DNA from: Flectonema sp. DT1601
Lineage: Eukaryota; Euglenozoa; Diplonemea; Diplonemida; Diplonemidae
Direction: 5' to 3'
Length of the DNA stretch: 64,000 nucleotides
NCBI GenBank assembly: GCA_964019425.1
Contig: OZ025792.1
Location: 372,001-436,000 of the forward strand
This document shows positions 9,801 through 19,564 of the stretch, piece by piece. Numbering within the stretch: position 1 is the first letter of the stretch; each line of letters opens with the position of its first letter. The position numbers and the translations under genes are program-made. The notes under the pieces are model-generated. The model worked only from the letters and a program-made list of their open reading frames with translations, did no database searches and was not told the DNA's origin.

Positions 9801-11083
9801 CTAAGCTTGCTTACGAAGGGAGGCGTGCTTAAGTTCTGCTCCCAAGATCTCAGGAGTCTTATACCTCTTGCAGGTAAGGTAACGCTCATCAAGGAAGACA
9901 CCCTGGTTCTCAAGCCACTCAGCGTTGTAGTACTTACTGAGGTACTTAAGACCAGTGTCAGGGCAGATAGTTACTATAGTAGCTGGTTCTGTGAGAGTCA
10001 TTGCGATCTCCTGAGCGGCCGCAATGTTAAGACCACTGGATCCTCCAACAAGCATACCTTCCTTCTGAGACATTTCGTGACAGACCTTAATCGCCTGAGC
10101 GTCTGAAATACGAATCGCCCAGTCAACGAGTCCGAAGTCCATCGCTCCCGGAATAGAATCTTTACCAACACCCTCAACTAAGAATGAAGTAGCACCATTG
10201 TGATCACCATCCTTGTAGTAATCAGTAAAACATGAACCGTGTGGGTCAGCTAGAACGATTTGGCATTCAGGCTTCATCTCCTTCAGGTAACGACCAACTC
10301 CTGAGATAGTACCTCCAGTGCTACCGGCAGCAACGAAGTGAGTAACTTCACCGTTAGTCTGGTTGTAGATTTCAGGTCCCAAAGATCTGTAGTATGCCTC
10401 AGGGTTTCTTAGGTTGTCGTACTGGTCTACATCGTATGAACCAGGTTCCTTGGCAGCAGCGAGGGCCAAGTTTTGGTAGTGGTCTGGGTGGTCAGCAGCG
10501 ATACCAGTTGGGCCAACTACAATTTCACCTCCGTAGGCCTTGACTGCGTTGATCTTTTCTTCACTGCACTTAGAGTTGGTGAAGATCTTACATTTGTATC
10601 CTCTTGAGCTGCAAGCCATAGCGATAGCTGAACCAGTGTTACCACTGCTGGCTGCGATAATAGTAGTACCTGGCTTAACGTCTCCTGACTTCTCAGCGGT
10701 GTTGAGGATGTGTTCAGCAATTCTGTCCTTAATAGATCCAGTTGGGTTAGTGAACTCACACTTGGCGTAGATCTTTACCAATGGGTTTGGTGATGGTACC
10801 TCAACAAGTGGAGTGTTTCCAACACGGGACAGGAACTGTCCTCCAACACGTCCGTTTCTGCCAGTTACGGCGCTCATCACGTTGCCGAGCTGGTCCCTGT
10901 TGATATTGTTTTTAAGAGAAGTTTTCTTACAGAAAAAAATAATCGAAGCAACATAAGGAACACATACTTCTCAGGCTTCTGGGCAACAACCTCATCAACG
11001 AGATCGTTAATGGCTTCTGGAAGGTTAACTTCATTACTGTACTTGAGGTCGACTTCGTCAGCGATATCAATACGGATTGCCAT
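9801..11083 (-). CDS. cystathionine beta-synthase-like PLP enzyme (two exons)
   Basis: Exon 1 is 11083-10968 and exon 2 10896-9801; joined in phase 2 they give 403 residues (...AQKPEK/DQLGNVMSAV...). The fold-type II PLP core is complete: GNTPLVEV, NPTGSIKDR with the Schiff-base lysine at about K95, the SSGNTGSA loop binding the substrate carboxylate, GSTGGTISGVG for the phosphate, and DPHGSCF. The C-terminal stretch CPDTGLKYLSKYYNAEWL resembles CBS more than bacterial cysteine synthase. CBS condenses serine and homocysteine to cystathionine; the related cysteine synthase uses O-acetylserine. There is no C-terminal pair of regulatory CBS domains and no obvious N-terminal heme motif, as in trypanosomatid CBS. 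The substrate is inferred. Composition is noticeably more GC-rich than the neighbours, suggesting high expression. Confidence 0.9.
10897..10967 (-). other. cis-spliced intron of the CBS-like gene (71 nt)
   Basis: The donor is GTATGT after GAGAA and the acceptor ATCAACAG before GGACC. Splicing in phase 2 rebuilds an AAG codon and links a 38-residue leader exon to the catalytic core. Without it the first exon reaches a stop soon after the junction. Confidence 0.87.
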
Positions 11084-11218
11084 ATTATATAAATGTAGTG
11101 GAAGAGTAGATATCTGATGAAGGAAGTGGTTTATAGTTTAAGTACATGAGATCAATAACTTGAAACAAAACTGAAAACAATAACTCAACAAAAAGATGCA
11201 ATTATTACAGCTGGAAAC

Positions 11219-11731
11219 CTAAATATCAGCAAAAGATATAGTTCTATTATTGCCAGGGCTGGTAGCTGTTGGGAGATTGAAAAATTGATCGGCAGTGCTG
11301 CCTAACGGACGGCGGATGTAAACTGTTTCTGTATCATGTTCTTCGCTTTCTTCGTCTTCTTCTACTTCTTCTTCCTCGTCCTCTTCATATTGCGGTTCTG
11401 GGTTGTCATGCACAGCATGATGTTGTAATATGAGATTTGCTAATTCCTTTTCAACATTACATCTCATACAGTTATCAGACAGTATGTGATGAGAGCATAA
11501 TCTACTAGTCACTTGTTTAATAACAGGCTGAGTCTCTTCAGGTATACATAAAGGAGTTTCTATTACGCTTTCAGATGTTGCAGGAGTCGTCTCTAATTCT
11601 TTAATTTTTTCATTAAGTCCACGAATCATTGATTTATATTGATTTTCTCTTTCAGCTGCATCGTTAATTTCTGAGAGACCTTGGAGTTTGCGAACCTCAC
11701 TTAGTTGGTAGCGAAGTGTATCTTCATCCAT
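11219..11731 (-). CDS. small acidic coiled-coil protein with Cys/His cluster
   Basis: I do not recognise this 170-residue protein. Residues 1-~48 are predicted coiled coil (LRYQLSEVRKLQ... IKELE). A Cys/His cluster (CSHHILSDNCMRCNVEKELA, ~85-105) could bind one zinc ion. An acidic run of E and D follows (~115-135), then a serine/threonine-rich tail. The ATG at 11729-11731 follows an AACTAG/CAG acceptor region about 8-15 nt upstream. The gene sits between two PLP enzymes, but nothing in it suggests a metabolic role. Confidence 0.7.
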   Translation of the reverse strand: MDEDTLRYQLSEVRKLQGLSEINDAAERENQYKSMIRGLNEKIKELETTPATSESVIETPLCIPEETQPVIKQVTSRLCSHHILSDNCMRCNVEKELANLILQHHAVHDNPEPQYEEDEEEEVEEDEESEEHDTETVYIRRPLGSTADQFFNLPTATSPGNNRTISFADI

Positions 11732-12185
11732 TATTTATTACACCTGCTAGTTAGAATTACTAATGAATCTTTTTCCCTAAAACATATTGCTGTGACTCAA
11801 CTATCTTGCAGTAGACAATGCAGTCTTCCATTATTTCACACTGGAACACAGTCACGATTGGCAAAGCAATATCAAATCGTGCCGGCTATCACAATTTACG
11901 AGGAAAAGGCAAGAAGAAGTACATAAATACGAGTTGTTAAGCATAAAATCAAACCACTCTTACAAAGACCCAGTCCCAGAACACCTTTTTGAGACACACA
12001 ATAGGTGAACTGCAAGTGTTCCCCAACATGATCTCTTGAAAAGATGATTCTAAGTAGTATTCTAAGAGCTAACGAAGAGGGTTTTTAACAAAAACACAAA
12101 ACAAGGATATCAAGGAGAGAGAGAGAAAGAATCAACACAGAGCAAGAACTCTGTTCGAAGTAATGAGTAGATCGAATGTGAGAAA
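11732..12185. other. intergenic, no gene seen
   Basis: This short, relatively complex AT-rich region presumably holds the 3' UTR of the aminotransferase and the leader of the small acidic protein. No repeat or RNA gene is recognised. Confidence 0.5.
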
Positions 12186-13379
12186 CTACTTCTCCAGGAG
12201 GTTCTTTACTGCGGCTTCAATGCAGCTTCGCTCTTTGCAGACAGCAAAGCGAACATAGTCAGTTGTATTATCTTCCCCATTAGGGCGGGGGGAGTAGCAC
12301 ATTGAAAGTGGAATGCACCCAACTTTCTTTTCTTCAGCAAGCCAGCGGCAGAATTCAACGTCGGCTTTCCCACTCTTCGCAATGTCAGCAATCAAAAAAT
12401 GACCTCCTTGAGCCTCGCACACCGAAACTCCCGACATCGTCTTCAAAGCCTTTGCCAGAAGTTCCCAATTGGTCTCAAACTTTGTTGCAATGTTACCGAA
12501 TGTAAAATCATTCTTTTCTATTGCGTCATCAATTGCGGCTGAGCAACCAACCTGAAACGGAGTCGGTGCGCAATAAGTCGCAAACGAATGGACAGTTCGA
12601 ATCCCGGACACTAAGTCTTCCTGGCCATAAACCCACCCAACACGCCAACCGGTTAGTGAAAGCATCTTACTGGCTCCACCAATTGTTAAGGTTCGATCTT
12701 TCATACCAGGTTGATCAGCCATTCGAATGTGTTTGTGTCCTGAGAAGGTTGCGATTTCGTATACCTCGTCGCTTACGCAAATGGAATCATACTTTTGACA
12801 GTACGAAGCAATCAGTTGTAACTCTTCTTTGTTAAGAACTCTACCAGTCGGATTATGAGGTGTGTTGATGATTACCATTTTAGTTTTCGGTGAAAATACC
12901 CTTTCAAGATCTTCTTCTGTTATTTTCCAATCAGGTGCTCTGAGTTGGACAATTTTCGGAATGCCACCTGCCATCCGAACTGATGGGAGATACCATGGGA
13001 AGAATGGTTCAAATATTACCACTTCATCTCCTTCATCAACAAAAGCTAAACAAGATCCGAGAAGTGCTTCTGTGGCTGATGTTATCACACAAATCTCTTT
13101 ACCAGGTTTAATATTGTCATTGTACAGTTTGTTATAAAGATTTGCGATGGATGAGTGAAGCTTAGGAAGACCAGCTATTGGTGAGTATTGGTTTGGTGCA
13201 GGGGCTTCTAATCCTTTCACGGCCGACTGCACAGCCACATCAGAACCCACAAAATCCGGGAACCCTTGCCCTAAGTTTACTACTCCCGGAGCGTTTGTTA
13301 TTTCAAGGATTTCAGTCCACAATTTAGCTCCTGCTCCTCCAGCCTCACGAGCGAGGCGTGCTGACCACTTGTTCTTCAT
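12186..13379 (-). CDS. kynurenine aminotransferase / cysteine-S-conjugate beta-lyase-like
   Basis: The 397-residue protein is a fold-type I (class I/II) aminotransferase. It shows VNLGQGFPDF near the N-terminus, the NTPHNPTGRVL substrate/PLP segment, SDEVYE, and the Schiff-base lysine at about K238 in GGASKMLSLTGWRVGW. The C-terminal domain has the conserved YVRFAVCK substrate-carboxylate arginine region. This subfamily contains kynurenine/glutamine transaminase and cysteine-conjugate beta-lyase; which substrate is used cannot be told from sequence. No targeting peptide is evident, so it is probably cytosolic. The acceptor is TTTTTTTTCCCTTAG about 40 nt before the ATG. Near it lies the CBS-like gene, giving two PLP enzymes of sulphur or amino-acid metabolism within 4 kb. 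Confidence 0.9.
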   Translation of the reverse strand: MKNKWSARLAREAGGAGAKLWTEILEITNAPGVVNLGQGFPDFVGSDVAVQSAVKGLEAPAPNQYSPIAGLPKLHSSIANLYNKLYNDNIKPGKEICVITSATEALLGSCLAFVDEGDEVVIFEPFFPWYLPSVRMAGGIPKIVQLRAPDWKITEEDLERVFSPKTKMVIINTPHNPTGRVLNKEELQLIASYCQKYDSICVSDEVYEIATFSGHKHIRMADQPGMKDRTLTIGGASKMLSLTGWRVGWVYGQEDLVSGIRTVHSFATYCAPTPFQVGCSAAIDDAIEKNDFTFGNIATKFETNWELLAKALKTMSGVSVCEAQGGHFLIADIAKSGKADVEFCRWLAEEKKVGCIPLSMCYSPRPNGEDNTTDYVRFAVCKERSCIEAAVKNLLEK

Positions 13380-13421
13380 TTTTTTTTGTTTTTTTTTCCC
13401 TTCTTTTTTTGCAATAAAAAA

Positions 13422-13440
13422 CTAAGGGAAAAAAAAGGAA
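13422..13440 (-). promoter_or_regulatory. putative spliced-leader acceptor, aminotransferase
   Basis: CCTTTTTTTTCCCTTAG on the minus strand lies about 43 nt before the start codon: a long pyrimidine tract followed by the first AG. Confidence 0.6.
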
Positions 13441-14849
13441 GTTAAGCAGTTTAATATCTATAACAATTCCATAATAAGTTCACCCACATCGGCTTCCTGT
13501 ATGTTAACTGAAGAAAAAAAAAAACACGTGATTAGTTTGATATTTTAAAAATCAAAATAAGAAACAATCAATTAATATATTTTATATATCAAAAAAAAAA
13601 AGGGAAGGGGGGGAACTAGGTAACAACTATGTACTTGCAAAAGTTTCTTCGACCTAGAGGCTTGAGAAGTAATAACAGTAAAGGATGCAACTTAGGGAAA
13701 ATGAGATAGATGGTAAAAGTATGCGGGAATACGAAATTCAGCAAGAAAAACGAGAAAAAAAAAAAAAAAAAAGATGTTTTTTTTTTTCCCGGGGGGCCCA
13801 TCACTAGCACCTCATTTTGCGTCAAAAAATTCCGACACAACTAAAAATAAAAACAAAATGCATGCGGTTAGTCGAATCCAACCTCACTAGTTTAAAATTC
13901 GGAATATCATTTTCCCATTCCCTCTCAACAAGCAGACCCAGAATATGAGATTTCGAGTCCAAAATAATACGAAATACTTTCTCCATTCATATGCTCAGAA
14001 AGTCATCATAAATATTGACTACATAGACCTAAAAGACAACAGCACTTTTTTGTTTTCCCTTTACATTCATTTGTTTTTTGTGCTCTGTTTTTTTCATCTT
14101 GACCCTTGGTTGAGATTTTCTCCGAAAAAACGGTAATAAACAATCTTACGAAAATATCTTTTCGCAGAACGTTTTCTCCGATGTTTTTTTGATTAGGTGT
14201 CGGCAGTTACGATAAATAATTCTTGACACAAAAAAAGGGGGTGGTAATGGGCCACATAAAACAGAAACAAAAAGAAGAACAAGATAAGATCATTTTCGGT
14301 GTTCGAATCGGCTATTCCGCTTTAATAGCTTGGAGGGTGTACCAAACCTAGAAAGGTCGTAAGCGGAATTCAAAAACAAGTTTTGCCCACGAAAGAGACT
14401 TCAATTCGGTGTTCAAACATAACACGCTGGTTGCTACTAATCAGGAACAAAACGTAGCAATTCATCACCGAAGCATGACATGACAGTCGGAAAGTGACTG
14501 CTCAAAGTAAGATATTTTAAAAATCCATTATGGTGATACGATATTGGAAACAAGAGAAAGTAAGTTGAATCCACTATGATATCAAGTAATCAGGTCATAC
14601 GTTTTGTTGAACCAAATCAGGGCCTGTTAGACTCCCTTAGGCTGCAAGACCTACCCGAATATAGTTCCGGATAGTTGTTTACACCCCAGGCATCGTGTCT
14701 GCAAAGTGGGTCCTTCATTTTTTTTTTTTTTTTTAATTTTGGAATGAAACAACGAGAGATCAATCAAATATAAATGTTAAATTGGATTTTTTTTTTTTTC
14801 TTTTTTTAATTCCCTCCAACACAACTTTAAAAAATTGCCGCAATATCAA

Positions 14850-16101
14850 CGACGAATGACCACACCACTCCTCTGTAATCTGTCGAGGAGAGGAACATGG
14901 AAACTCACGTAAATAAGTTGGTATTATTTATTTTACTATGTAGAACGAGATGATAGTTACTCAGTCCCTTTTTAGGGTGACTTCATTCTATGTTGATGCG
15001 CGGTTGCAGATTGTTTGTTTTGTCAATGTAAGACAAAGAAAGTAAAAAAAAAAAAGGAAAAAAAAACACACCGTATTCCATATGACATTAGTGGAAAACT
15101 AAGGTTCAGGTCCTTGTCTTTATTATTAGTCCATCTTTTGCTAATTAGTTTTTTTTTTCAAAAGTTCTATTTTAGAAGAGTTGAAAAGAAAACATCATCT
15201 GAATACATCAGAACAAGATAGCATAGATTTTTCTTTCGATCAGCCGAGTTTTTTTTTTTCCAACTCCTGTTCGTTTTAAGAGGACTGCAAGTTCCTTGAA
15301 AAGCTAAATATAAAGCAACTTGAAACTGACTAAAAACTAGATCTTGTTTGCCTTGTTTTCGATATCAACGGTGCGTAATCGCGAGGTGTATTGGGAAAGT
15401 CTCACACAATCAAGTATTGTAAATCAATTTCAAAAAAAGAAAAAAGAAAACACTCATCGATAGCCACTCAGCGCATCGGAACTCGACAGTCATTGACCAC
15501 GTACTCATGACGCATATGAGAGGCAATCAAGGCGAGTAGAAATAAATTATTAAGAAATGACTACATCACTCCAAGTTTTTTTTATTTCGAGAGAGGAACA
15601 TGGAAATGCCTGCACGTTAGGGTGCTATTTTATTATTTAGAATAAAGGATTAGAAAAATAAAGAAAAAGAAAATTCATTTCATCAGTTTCCCAACATTTA
15701 CAAGAATGCGAAGTTTCAGCCTTCATTCTATGTGCTAGTAACTAATGCTTCAATATTTTAAATTGAAAAAAGACATGACATGGAAAGAAAAATCACATTG
15801 TTCTGCACAATATTATAACAGTAGCGGAACACGTAGGGTTCAAGTCTTTATATCGCTTGTTCATCAATAAGTTTTGCGGACATGATTCCGGTTTTTTTCT
15901 TTTCCGATAAATCAGATTTATCAAAAGTTGTATTTCAGAAGAACCGCATTATCTGAGTCTCTCAGAACAAGACAGCATATATTTTTCTTTCGATTAGCTG
16001 AGATTTTCTTCAACGCTAAATATCAAGCAACTTGAAAACAGGCTAAAAACCAGATCTAAGAATACCAACAATTTTATAACCATTGGGATGGCTAAGAGCA
16101 G

Positions 16102-16132
<31 letters not shown>

Positions 16133-16330
16133 CTCAATTAATGTACCATAACTGTGGTAACCGTGAGAGGAGTTACAGAAATCGTACTGGTTCATTAAAA
16201 AGAAAAAAAACTTAGTAAATTTTAAAGAAAGAAAGGACGAGATGCTTCCTTACCCACTCAGCGCATCATAACAGATAGTCATTGACTACGGCTAATCATG
16301 ACGAACAGAGACAATCAAAGCATACATGCT
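14850..16330. repeat. diverged direct duplication, period about 700-790 bp
   Basis: Several blocks occur twice in the same order: GAGGAACATGGAA at ~14889 and ~15593; CAAAAGTTxTATTT with the following AGAAGA at ~15160 and ~15917; CAGAACAAGAxAGCATA at ~15209 and ~15963, followed in both by TTTTTCTTTCGAT; AAGCAACTTGAAA at ~15315 and ~16025; CACTCAGCGCATC at ~15465 and ~16255 followed by CAGTCATTGA or TAGTCATTGA. The offset grows from 704 to 790 bp, so indels have accumulated. No protein is encoded. Confidence 0.78.
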
Positions 16331-16538
16331 GTGTCAGTTAAAAGTGATGATCGTTGATTGAAAACTTCTATGTGAGAGAAAGAAGAATAGAGAAAGACGA
16401 GGATAAGTAAAAAAGATTTCTTTTTTATGAATCGGAGTTAGGGGTTAAGATTTTTTTTTAAAGAGTTTTTTTTTTTTTTTTCCGAATACGAAATAATAGA
16501 CGTGTCGGGTAAGACAGAAATTATAATCAATTATTATA

Positions 16539-17729
16539 TTACACCTGATGCTCACCAATGCAGTATTGTTGGCTCTCCCAGTGGACACCACCTTGTTGGA
16601 ATTCTTGGTGGATTTCTGGGAGAGTTGTCATATTGCTATCAGGAAATGCTTCCAAAAGCTCTGCAAAAATGAACACATCAGGTCTCCCTAGACGGATGAC
16701 TATTGAATTATTTTTGACAGGCTGACGTACTCTACGAGATCGACGAACTTGAATTCTACAGTCATTGATAGCAGTAAAAGGAATTCCAGACATTGCAAAC
16801 CACATTCCAATCAAATCATCATGTGGATAGCTATTCTTATTTTCAACATTTTTACTATCTCTGATCCAGTCAGCAATATCAAAGCTGATCGTCGTCAGTT
16901 CTTTTTCAGTTTTAAAATATCCAATGCTCTCCCCACCCCTACCATGATAGACTCGAGGTATTTTAATAGAATTGTAATACTGAACCATCATATTACATCT
17001 GTAGAAGGCATCATCGAGACCTATCGCAATGTAATCAGTGTTGTATGTGTCAACCGTATAAGAAAACCATGCATACACCTTCCGACTATGAGTAATGAGT
17101 GTTGATAATGGTTGTCCTTCCGTATCTTTTAAATTAAAAAAAACAATATCTTTATAGACAGTGGCTTCTCTAAGAAGATTACGTGAGACTTTACCCTTTA
17201 AAGCAGAGTGATATGACAGAGCGTACTTGATGACCATCTGTGATGTTAGTTTTTTATGATTGTTCCATACAGATGAATACTTAAAGAAGGTTTTACGCTG
17301 AATATGTCTACACGTGGATCCATATTCAGTGTCTATACTTGGGATGCCCATTATGATAGTAAATTTGTTATTAATAGGAACGTCATTCGGGAAGTTATCT
17401 TCGATGTGATCTATTGGTCTTTTGATTCTCTGCTGTCTTCTGTCAGGGGTTATTATTCTACCTATGTCATCTGTTGTATTTATTTTATTTGGGAATTTCG
17501 TTACAGTTTCCCCATAGGGAGTCATGTCTTGATCAATACTGCTGTAGGTTTCTTTTTGATCAGTCGATCCCTTCGCAAACTTTTCATCTCTTGCAGACCA
17601 TATCTTAGAGTACAGGCTACTTGATTGGGTGTTATCAGTGTGTAACGTACTCAGTTGCTTTTCACCTTCTGTGAAAATACCGCTTCCTACTGAAGCGATG
17701 ATTCCTAACAATCCCAACGCTATGCTCAT
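16539..17729 (-). CDS. GT31-like glycosyltransferase (type II membrane protein)
   Basis: The 396-residue protein starts with a hydrophobic segment (residues 2-19, LGLLGIIASVGSGIF) suited to a Golgi signal anchor, followed by a stem region of ~90 residues. The catalytic part begins with FTIIMGIPSI and RHIQRKTFFKY, like the beta-1,3-galactosyl/GlcNAc-transferase start. YIAIGLDDAFYRC sits where family GT31 has its DxD metal site, and a late acidic motif (HDDLIGMWFA) matches the EDVxxG region. Trypanosomatids use related enzymes for surface glycan branching. The DxD reads DDA, so metal binding is not certain. The ATG follows CCTTTCCTTTTTCAG-like sequence with a gap of 7 nt. Donor and acceptor sugars cannot be inferred. 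Confidence 0.68.
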   Translation of the reverse strand: MSIALGLLGIIASVGSGIFTEGEKQLSTLHTDNTQSSSLYSKIWSARDEKFAKGSTDQKETYSSIDQDMTPYGETVTKFPNKINTTDDIGRIITPDRRQQRIKRPIDHIEDNFPNDVPINNKFTIIMGIPSIDTEYGSTCRHIQRKTFFKYSSVWNNHKKLTSQMVIKYALSYHSALKGKVSRNLLREATVYKDIVFFNLKDTEGQPLSTLITHSRKVYAWFSYTVDTYNTDYIAIGLDDAFYRCNMMVQYYNSIKIPRVYHGRGGESIGYFKTEKELTTISFDIADWIRDSKNVENKNSYPHDDLIGMWFAMSGIPFTAINDCRIQVRRSRRVRQPVKNNSIVIRLGRPDVFIFAELLEAFPDSNMTTLPEIHQEFQQGGVHWESQQYCIGEHQV

Positions 17730-17736
17730 GCTGTAT

Positions 17737-17752
17737 CTGAAAAAGGAAAGAA
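17737..17752 (-). promoter_or_regulatory. putative spliced-leader acceptor, GT31-like gene
   Basis: TTTCTTTCCTTTTTCAG on the minus strand ends 7 nt before the ATG. This is one of the cleanest pyrimidine tract plus AG signals in the window. Confidence 0.65.
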
Positions 17753-17995
17753 ATTATTTCATCTCTACACAACTGTAAGGGGAAAAACTACACCAAATAG
17801 TCTTCATCCAAATGACCATAATTCTTATGGCACCCTATGAGATTGAAAATACCAATTACAACAACAGATTCACATGTATTTATATTTCATATCAGAAAGT
17901 CTCTCCGTAAGAAGCAGACTACCAACCAATCGATTAAATAGAGGTATCGTGGGTAGATAAATAATCTAATAAATAAATAAAAACACAACCTTATA

Positions 17996-18403
17996 CTACT
18001 TTACAAAAGTATAAGATGGTGGTACTGTTATGTCTGAGGTGAGATCAAATGCCTGAGACTCAGGAGTATTAAAAGAAGTTGACGGCAGTGATCTACTTGA
18101 TGCTGACATTGAATATGTGGTTTCAGTTGTATTTGAAATACAGGATTGAACTAAACTTTCAGGTGGTTCATTGCCAGGAACTGTTTGTGTCCACAGATCA
18201 CACTTTACTTCGGGTGGTATCAAATACTTGCAAAACGGACATCGAAAACTATTATTGCCACCGCATGGAAGCTTCACTACTCTGAAGCAATTTATACATG
18301 CTGCTGCGACTCCTAATTTAGGAACGTTTTCCTTTTTGCTTTTACCCTTCAATCTGCGAACAAGATATGGGGGTGCCCCACACTGAAGTGACCTGACCGA
18401 CAT
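17996..18403 (-). CDS. LSD1-type zinc-ribbon protein
   Basis: The start is the ATG at 18401-18403, directly after a TTCTTTTTACAG acceptor; the open frame upstream has no ATG. The 135-residue product has a basic N-terminus (RRLKGKSKKE) and one zinc ribbon at ~36-64: CINCFRVVKLPCGGNNSFRC followed by PFC. The spacing CxxC, a P-x-G turn, then CxxC matches the LSD1 zinc finger known from plant LSD1 and metacaspases. The C-terminal half is serine/threonine-rich and looks disordered. LSD1 fingers bind proteins or DNA in cell-death and transcription control, but that role is known only in plants. No metacaspase domain is attached here. Confidence 0.65.
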   Translation of the reverse strand: MSVRSLQCGAPPYLVRRLKGKSKKENVPKLGVAAACINCFRVVKLPCGGNNSFRCPFCKYLIPPEVKCDLWTQTVPGNEPPESLVQSCISNTTETTYSMSASSRSLPSTSFNTPESQAFDLTSDITVPPSYTFVK

Positions 18404-18416
18404 CTGTAAAAAGAAC
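18404..18416 (-). promoter_or_regulatory. putative spliced-leader acceptor abutting the ATG
   Basis: GGTTCTTTTTACAG ends immediately before the ATG of the LSD1-type gene, which would give a 5' UTR consisting of the spliced leader alone. It also decides the start. Confidence 0.6.
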
Positions 18417-18654
18417 CACCAACTTAGACTTTTATAAATAACGTTCAACGGTAAATGTAATTCTCCGATAATTGTTTTTTATCGTTTTTTTTTTAATTTA
18501 GGTGCAGAAAGCTTGCTGTATAAACAATAGATATATGAAGGATAAAAACTTAACAAAAAATTTAAATACATCCGAGTAAAGTATTCTACATGAGTTTTAT
18601 CATCCTTCTCCGTAAAGGAAGGGTAGCTATTTAAATATACTACGTCAAATCGTA

Positions 18655-19416
18655 TTATCGTTTCCTTTTTCGATCAGGTTTTTCTTCTGTTGCTCCACTT
18701 CCAGTGCTGTTGCTGGTAGCGTTTCCACTCGTGTTAAAAAGTCCCTTGTCAAGATATTCCGAAACTTTATCAAGGTCTACCAGTGGAGGTTTCTTAGTAG
18801 TAGTTTGATGACCTCCTTTTAACAAATCAATATGATAGCGTTCGGGGGATAAGAAAGCGAACCACTCCTCAGTTACTGAAGGAAGTCCAACATCAGTGTA
18901 TGTGTAACACCATCCAGGAAGACCAAGATGCATTATTAACAATCTAAAGTAGTCTGTGTATGTATTTGCTATGAAATGCCAAGAGCAATCAAGACATTGA
19001 AACCAAAAAGTACTCACAGTTGGTGTTTCTTTATCAAACACAAGACAGACTCTACCAAACATTGCTGGGGTGTTATCTATAACAAATGCTACTTTTCCTT
19101 CTTCGAGAGTACCGTCGTCATGACGTGATATCTGAGACAGGGAGTTAATATGAGTATTTCCAATACCCTGTACAGGATTCCTACTAAGTGATATATTCCA
19201 ACGTAATAAGAAGCCATCTGATATTGCTAGAAACGAAAGTAAATCATCTGGCAGCACATATGGTGTGTTCACAGCCTCCCACTTCGCTATATCAGCTTTC
19301 GTTGCTCCTGTCTTGTCGTAGAATTTTACATCCGTCACTGCTGGATGGTTTTCTAAGAATTGAGATACCCCAAACAACTGTGGAAACATTCCAATGCCGT
19401 GATCCTGGGACGTCAT
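18655..19416 (-). CDS. TPGS2: tubulin polyglutamylase complex subunit 2 (TPGS2)
   Basis: The 253-residue protein matches the TPGS2 family (SMI1/KNR4 fold). Diagnostic stretches are YVLPDDLLSFLAISDGFLLR, then INSLSQI, the middle strand GRVCLVFD, and WHFIANTYTDYFRLLIMHLG with LPGW directly after. Human TPGS2 has the same order: LPEDLxxFYxxTNGF, WHFLTDTFTAYYRLLITHLG, LPQW. The subunit belongs to the tubulin polyglutamylase complex around TTLL1, which adds glutamate side chains to axonemal and centriolar tubulin. The C-terminus is lineage-specific and ends in a basic KPDRKRKR, possibly a nuclear or microtubule-binding tail. It fits a flagellated cell and the presence of BILBO1. Confidence 0.87.
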   Translation of the reverse strand: MTSQDHGIGMFPQLFGVSQFLENHPAVTDVKFYDKTGATKADIAKWEAVNTPYVLPDDLLSFLAISDGFLLRWNISLSRNPVQGIGNTHINSLSQISRHDDGTLEEGKVAFVIDNTPAMFGRVCLVFDKETPTVSTFWFQCLDCSWHFIANTYTDYFRLLIMHLGLPGWCYTYTDVGLPSVTEEWFAFLSPERYHIDLLKGGHQTTTKKPPLVDLDKVSEYLDKGLFNTSGNATSNSTGSGATEEKPDRKRKR

Positions 19417-19564
19417 TATTTGTTTTTTTTGTCTTTATGACTAATTAGTGATAAAATTATTGACCACCTGATACTCACAGAAAGAATCGTAGCAACAATC
19501 TGTTTTAAGAGAATTCTGCAGAAACAGGTTCCCAATCAACACAAGGACAGTAAGTTTTGCATTC

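Larger units (their letters stand above)
13380..16538. other. 3.2-kb non-coding region
   Basis: No convincing coding frame exists on either strand. The left half holds poly(A)/poly(T) tracts and unique AT-rich sequence. The right half (about 14850-16330) is a diverged direct duplication described separately. Poly(T) tracts recur near 14718, 14788, 16102 and 16466. Confidence 0.6.

Noticed and set aside
14290-14340. Possible tRNA B box (GTGTTCGAATCGGC)
   Set aside because: No A box at a fitting distance and no acceptor or anticodon stem could be drawn on either strand.
16749-17624. Plus-strand open frames opposite the GT31-like gene
   Set aside because: They are antisense shadows: no family resemblance, and the minus-strand frame is complete and recognisable.
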